DNA of 64,000 bases from Chitinophaga hostae (GTDB taxonomy: Bacteria; Bacteroidota; Bacteroidia; Chitinophagales; Chitinophagaceae): contig NZ_JAGTXB010000019.1 of the NCBI RefSeq assembly GCF_018224885.1, positions 1 through 64,000 of the forward strand, in the 5' to 3' direction. The stretch's first letter is position 1. The number at the start of each line of letters is the position of its first letter. The notes under the pieces were generated by a model. The model was not told the origin of the DNA. It ran no database searches and was given only the letters and a program-made list of their open reading frames with translations. A program made the translations under genes and the position numbers. This document shows positions 60,677 through 64,000 of this stretch, in pieces.

Positions 60677-62956
60677 ATGCGCCGGCAAACAATATACCTA
60701 CTGCTTTTACTCTATGCTTCGCTGCCCTGCTTTTCCCAGCAACCAAAAATAATTACCGATAGCCTTGCCGCGCAAGTGCATAACACTGCCGCTAATCTCC
60801 CCGTTACAAATATTTATCTCCACACAGACCGGGGCATTTATGAAGCCGGTGAAGAAATCTGGTTTAAAAGCTACCTGCTGGATGCACAATACCTGGCATT
60901 GTTAGCTGTTGATAAAATCCTGTATGTGATGCTGCAGAAAAAAGACAATGACAGCACCGTATGGCAGGAAATGTATCCGGTAAAAAATGGGATGGTCAAC
61001 GGCCAGGTATATCTTGACGGAGATTTACCTGAAGGAGATTATTGGCTGAAAGCCTGGTCGGCCAATTCGTTTGATGACAGCCCCTCCCCTTGTTATGCGC
61101 TGCGTCGTATACGCGTGGTAAAAGATAAATATCCCCCACAAAAGAAAACGGCTATCAGCAAAAATACCAATGGTAAAATTCGGTTCAACCTGTTCCCCGA
61201 GGGCGGACGCCTGGTTGCCGGAATCAGCAATCTCGTAGCTTTCAGCGCAACTGATACTGCCGGTACACCGGTCAACGTAGCCGGCACCCTGCTCAAACAA
61301 GGTAACCCGGTAACCCGCTTCAGCACACGCCACGCAGGCATGGGTAGTTTTACATTTACACCCGACTACGGTGTAGCATATACCGTCCGGCTGCAGCCTC
61401 CATCAGGTGATACTACATACCCCCTGCCCGCAGTCAACCAAACAGGGATCACCATGCACCTGTTAAAAAATAATGACGACAGTTTATCCCTTCGTGTTAC
61501 CAGGAACACAGCTACCACTCCTCAACGGATTTATGTAAGACTGCAAACACGCGGCATTGTGCAGTTAATAGCTATTGCGATGCTGTCAGACAGCCTCGTA
61601 ATAGGGCTGCCACTGCAAAGTGCGCCCGAAGGCATGGCGGCGGTTACATTGTTCGATACGCTATACCAGCCATTGGCGGAACGCCTGGTATATCTTCATC
61701 CCAACAAAAAACTGCACATCAGCTACCAGCTAACAAAAAGTATTTACCTTAACCGTGAAAAAGTAACATTGAACATACGTACCACCGACCAGACCGGAAA
61801 GCCCGTTGCGGCGTCGCTATGCCTCAATGTTAGTGGGAACAATTATCAACAACCGCAGGATGACAAGGAGATCGATAACCATTACTATCTTTCCTCCCAA
61901 CTGAAGGATAACCTATACCACCCTGCCTGGTACTTCGATGAAAACAACAAAGACCGGGAACCCGCACTGGATCTGCTGCTGCTTACACAACACCCGAAAA
62001 GCTATGTATGGAAGGAAACCACGTCTGCAACACATCATCAACAGGTAGTAGCTGATTATCTCACCGGACATCTTATCCTGTCACATAACAAACGAAAAGC
62101 CGCAAAAAGTCAAAGTATCCTGCTAGCCTTCGACGGCGACCAACGCTACCAGCAAGCGTTTACTCCGGACAGCACCGGCCGGTTTCTGCTCGACTCATCT
62201 ATACTAGCCATGGGGGCAAAAATCTATGTAAAGCAATTGGCCGAAAGTGATGCCGGGATGGAAATAGCCAATCCATTTACCGCAATTAAAAAAGCGGCGA
62301 TCAACAAAACCGATATCTATCCCCTGGCCATAGCTGCGGAAAATAATAAGGAAGACGCTTTTTCATTACCTCCCAATAACCGGTTTCATAAAACCCTCAC
62401 CGGTGTTCAAATAACCGCCAAAGGCGGCCGAACTACCTGGCCAAAATACCTGGGGATATTAGATAGCATCGCCAAACTGGACGGCAATACAGATTATCTG
62501 GGCGAATGCGGCGTTATAAATTGTCCTGCATGCCACAGCAACAAAAAACCTATAGAGGGCAAACATTACAGCGAATATATCGGTAACAGAAGACACGAGA
62601 TTTTCTCCCATCCATATGCTTTTATGGCAGAAGAAATGAAACAAGCCGTTTATCATTACCGCACTTTTACAGAAGAAGAATTATTAAAGAAATTCCGGTT
62701 GGCCACTACAAAGGGCTACTATCGCCACCAGGAATTTTATCAACCTGATTATGATACCCATCCCGACGCCGTTCCAGATTTTCGTAAAACGCTGGTCTGG
62801 CTACCGGAAATCACTACCAACCAACAAGGAGAAGTTTCTGTCAGCTTTTTTTGTTCAGATATATACGGCGGTTTTACAGGGAAAATAGAAGGAGTAAGTG
62901 AGCAGGGGTTGATTGGTAAAAAGACTTTTGAATTGCAGGTAGTGTCCGGGAAATAA
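60677..62956 (+). CDS. Large exported MG2-domain protein with a cysteine motif
   Basis: 759 residues with a signal peptide (IYLLLLLYASLPCFSQQ). The MG2 domain of alpha-2-macroglobulin type is VTNIYLHTDRGIYEAGEEIW; further beta-sandwich domains follow. The end (VPDFRKTLVWLPEITTNQQG, VSFFCSDIYGGFTGKIEGVS) matches a Bacteroidetes family that usually has a TonB-plug-like domain just before it. Here that place (about 580-700) is unusual and holds a cysteine cluster C611, C616, C619, H620 (CGVINCPACH). Probably outer-membrane associated. Role unknown. Confidence 0.82.
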   Translation: MRRQTIYLLLLLYASLPCFSQQPKIITDSLAAQVHNTAANLPVTNIYLHTDRGIYEAGEEIWFKSYLLDAQYLALLAVDKILYVMLQKKDNDSTVWQEMYPVKNGMVNGQVYLDGDLPEGDYWLKAWSANSFDDSPSPCYALRRIRVVKDKYPPQKKTAISKNTNGKIRFNLFPEGGRLVAGISNLVAFSATDTAGTPVNVAGTLLKQGNPVTRFSTRHAGMGSFTFTPDYGVAYTVRLQPPSGDTTYPLPAVNQTGITMHLLKNNDDSLSLRVTRNTATTPQRIYVRLQTRGIVQLIAIAMLSDSLVIGLPLQSAPEGMAAVTLFDTLYQPLAERLVYLHPNKKLHISYQLTKSIYLNREKVTLNIRTTDQTGKPVAASLCLNVSGNNYQQPQDDKEIDNHYYLSSQLKDNLYHPAWYFDENNKDREPALDLLLLTQHPKSYVWKETTSATHHQQVVADYLTGHLILSHNKRKAAKSQSILLAFDGDQRYQQAFTPDSTGRFLLDSSILAMGAKIYVKQLAESDAGMEIANPFTAIKKAAINKTDIYPLAIAAENNKEDAFSLPPNNRFHKTLTGVQITAKGGRTTWPKYLGILDSIAKLDGNTDYLGECGVINCPACHSNKKPIEGKHYSEYIGNRRHEIFSHPYAFMAEEMKQAVYHYRTFTEEELLKKFRLATTKGYYRHQEFYQPDYDTHPDAVPDFRKTLVWLPEITTNQQGEVSVSFFCSDIYGGFTGKIEGVSEQGLIGKKTFELQVVSGK

Positions 62957-63010
62957 AGAAGGATTCCCGGTATAACCGAAATAAACTATTTTTTTACTGA
63001 ATATTTACCA

Positions 63011-63068
63011 ACGCCTTGTGCTATTGGAAAGACCAGGTATACTGTATCTTTTCAATAGCACAAGGCGT
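63011..63068. terminator. Inverted repeat between convergent genes
   Basis: A perfect 16-bp stem (63011-63026 with 63053-63068) extends to 22 bp with one mismatch around a 14-nt loop. It lies between the stops of the MG2 gene and the PEP-mutase-family gene. Probably a two-way terminator, though T-runs are weak. Confidence 0.65.
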
Positions 63069-63084
63069 CAATAAGACATTTGAA

Positions 63085-63828
63085 TTAAAACAAGGGGCCG
63101 AATGATTGCTGAGCACTAACCTCTTTGATCAATTTATCCAATTGGTTGTAAGATGCCCTGTATAACAAAACTGCCATACTGATTCTCCTAACCCCGCATT
63201 CAGACAAGGTCTGTATAGATGAAAGTTTGGGCGACCCAACAACGTTCAAAGGAAGTGTAGTAGAGGAAGCGATCTCTTTAATAGTTGCCGTATCTGAAAC
63301 AGCTGTAACAAATAGCCCATCGGCGCCCGCATCCTGGTACGCTTTTGCTCTTTTTATGGTCGTTTCCAGCGGGGCGTCAACTTTCAACAGAAAACCATCT
63401 GTTCTTGCATTTATAAAAATTTTCTGGTTGCTTTTTTCCAGATAATTTTTGATGCTATGGAGTTTCTTCAGATAAATTTCTTCCCCCTGTGCATCCTCCA
63501 GGTTGATCCCCGCTACTCCAATATCAACAAGCCTTTGGATGTTTTCGGTGAGCACTGCCAGGTCATTGGTATATCCTCTTTCCAAATCAACTGACAATGG
63601 GATATTGGTACTTGCTTTTATCCGCTGCACAACAAAAAACAGTTCATCGAATGGCATTTTTTCACCATCTTCATATCCCAATGAGTTTGAAATAGCACCG
63701 CTTGACGTGCCAATGGCATCGTAACCATTTTGTTCTATTATCTGAGCACTCTTTACATTCCAGGCATTGGCAAGTATCAACGGTGTTTCCTTATGATGTA
63801 GTTGGTAAAATGTCTCATAATTTCCCAT
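63085..63828 (-). CDS. Isocitrate lyase/PEP mutase-family protein
   Basis: 247 residues forming a TIM barrel: PLILANAWNVKSAQIIEQNG, YDAIGTSSGAISNSLGYEDG, the metal-binding SVDLERGYTND, INLEDAQGE, and FINARTDGFL. This matches the stand-alone ICL/PEPM superfamily members common in bacteria, whose reactions are mostly unknown. The catalytic loop Cys of true isocitrate lyases is not visible. It is followed on the same strand by (that is, lies downstream of) an SRPBCC gene across 18 nt, so the two are probably one unit. Confidence 0.9.
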   Translation of the reverse strand: MGNYETFYQLHHKETPLILANAWNVKSAQIIEQNGYDAIGTSSGAISNSLGYEDGEKMPFDELFFVVQRIKASTNIPLSVDLERGYTNDLAVLTENIQRLVDIGVAGINLEDAQGEEIYLKKLHSIKNYLEKSNQKIFINARTDGFLLKVDAPLETTIKRAKAYQDAGADGLFVTAVSDTATIKEIASSTTLPLNVVGSPKLSSIQTLSECGVRRISMAVLLYRASYNQLDKLIKEVSAQQSFGPLF

Positions 63829-63846
63829 ACCGATCCTTTTTCATTT

Positions 63847-64000
63847 TTAAAATACATCTACTCCTTCACCTTTGGTAATTAAGCTGAACAGGCTTTTTTC
63901 TACAAGCTGCCCCCAGGCGCCTGAGCAGCCATCATAACATTCGATCGCCGGCACAAGTCCATGATGCGTAAAAGTGATTTTAGTTTTTTCTCCTTCTTTG
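63847..64000 (-). CDS. SRPBCC/AHSA1-family protein (5' part outside window)
   Basis: Minus-strand frame open to the right edge, ending at TAA 63847. The 50 visible residues (KITFTHHGLVPAIECYDGCS, WGQLVEKSLFSLITKGEG) closely match the tail of the SRPBCC protein at 40914-41411. A START-like ligand-binding protein of unknown role. It lies just upstream of the PEP-mutase-family gene. Confidence 0.8.
   Translation of the reverse strand, partial: KEGEKTKITFTHHGLVPAIECYDGCSGAWGQLVEKSLFSLITKGEGVDVF

Overview
The window reads as a chromosomal segment of a Bacteroidota bacterium, most likely a Chitinophagaceae (Chitinophaga-like) member. The reasons are four SusC/SusD outer-membrane pairs, a hybrid two-component (HTCS) regulator, ECF sigma/FecR pairs, several TAnnTTTG-type -7 promoter boxes, lipoprotein signals on every SusD, and a large MG2-type exported protein. 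I saw no rRNA, tRNA, CRISPR array, transposase, phage gene or plasmid function. The assignment is made by eye from protein character, not by database search.

Layout. (1) 1-9225, all leftward: an HTCS regulator (5119-9225), then SusC (1722-4847) and SusD (1-1710, running off the left edge). A 12-bp direct repeat with 22-bp period lies upstream of susC and is a candidate HTCS site. A 29-bp inverted repeat separates the regulator from it. (2) 9288-16051, leftward: ECF sigma, FecR anti-sigma, SusC with an STN signalling domain, SusD, terminator. (3) 16417-22802, rightward and head-to-head with (2): a second ECF sigma, FecR, SusC and SusD. Here the SusC has no visible STN domain. This unit ends in an 82-bp-arm palindrome (22805-23019). 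(4) 23009-38023: a glucuronoxylan/aldouronate locus of two divergent units. Leftward are SusC, SusD, a GH2 hydrolase and mannonate dehydratase UxuA. Rightward are a LacI regulator, GH67 alpha-glucuronidase, an SDR dehydrogenase and an SGNH-type acetyl esterase. Near-identical LacI-type operators lie in front of both the divergent SusC/LacI start region and the GH67 gene.

How region 4 should work: SusCD imports acidic xylo-oligosaccharides, the esterase removes acetyl groups, GH67 releases (methyl)glucuronate in the periplasm, and the SDR and UxuA act on the fructuronate/mannonate steps. Glucuronate isomerase, KDG kinase/aldolase and any endoxylanase are not in the window.

(5) 38043-64000: ordinary housekeeping and accessory genes. 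These include YceI, a DUF493 protein, SDRs, SRPBCC proteins and a GlxA-like regulator. A tight cluster (42624-46376) holds two odd exported proteins, an outer-membrane barrel and an OmpR/histidine kinase pair. Further along are two methyltransferases, a flavin monooxygenase, a TlpA-type lipoprotein, a serine hydrolase, a GIY-YIG-type protein, a thioredoxin protein, a mono-haem cytochrome, a DUF1772 protein, a LysE exporter, an alpha/beta hydrolase, a DHFR-like protein, an MG2 protein and a PEP-mutase-family protein. This part also carries decay products: an SDR gene remnant, an AraC-type minigene bracketed by identical 16-bp elements, and a start-less hydrophobic frame.

The most distinctive points are four SusCD systems under three regulatory logics within 32 kb, the dual head-to-head sigma/anti-sigma modules with unequal STN content, the candidate cis-sites, and a large intergenic palindrome that supplies the stop codon of uxuA.
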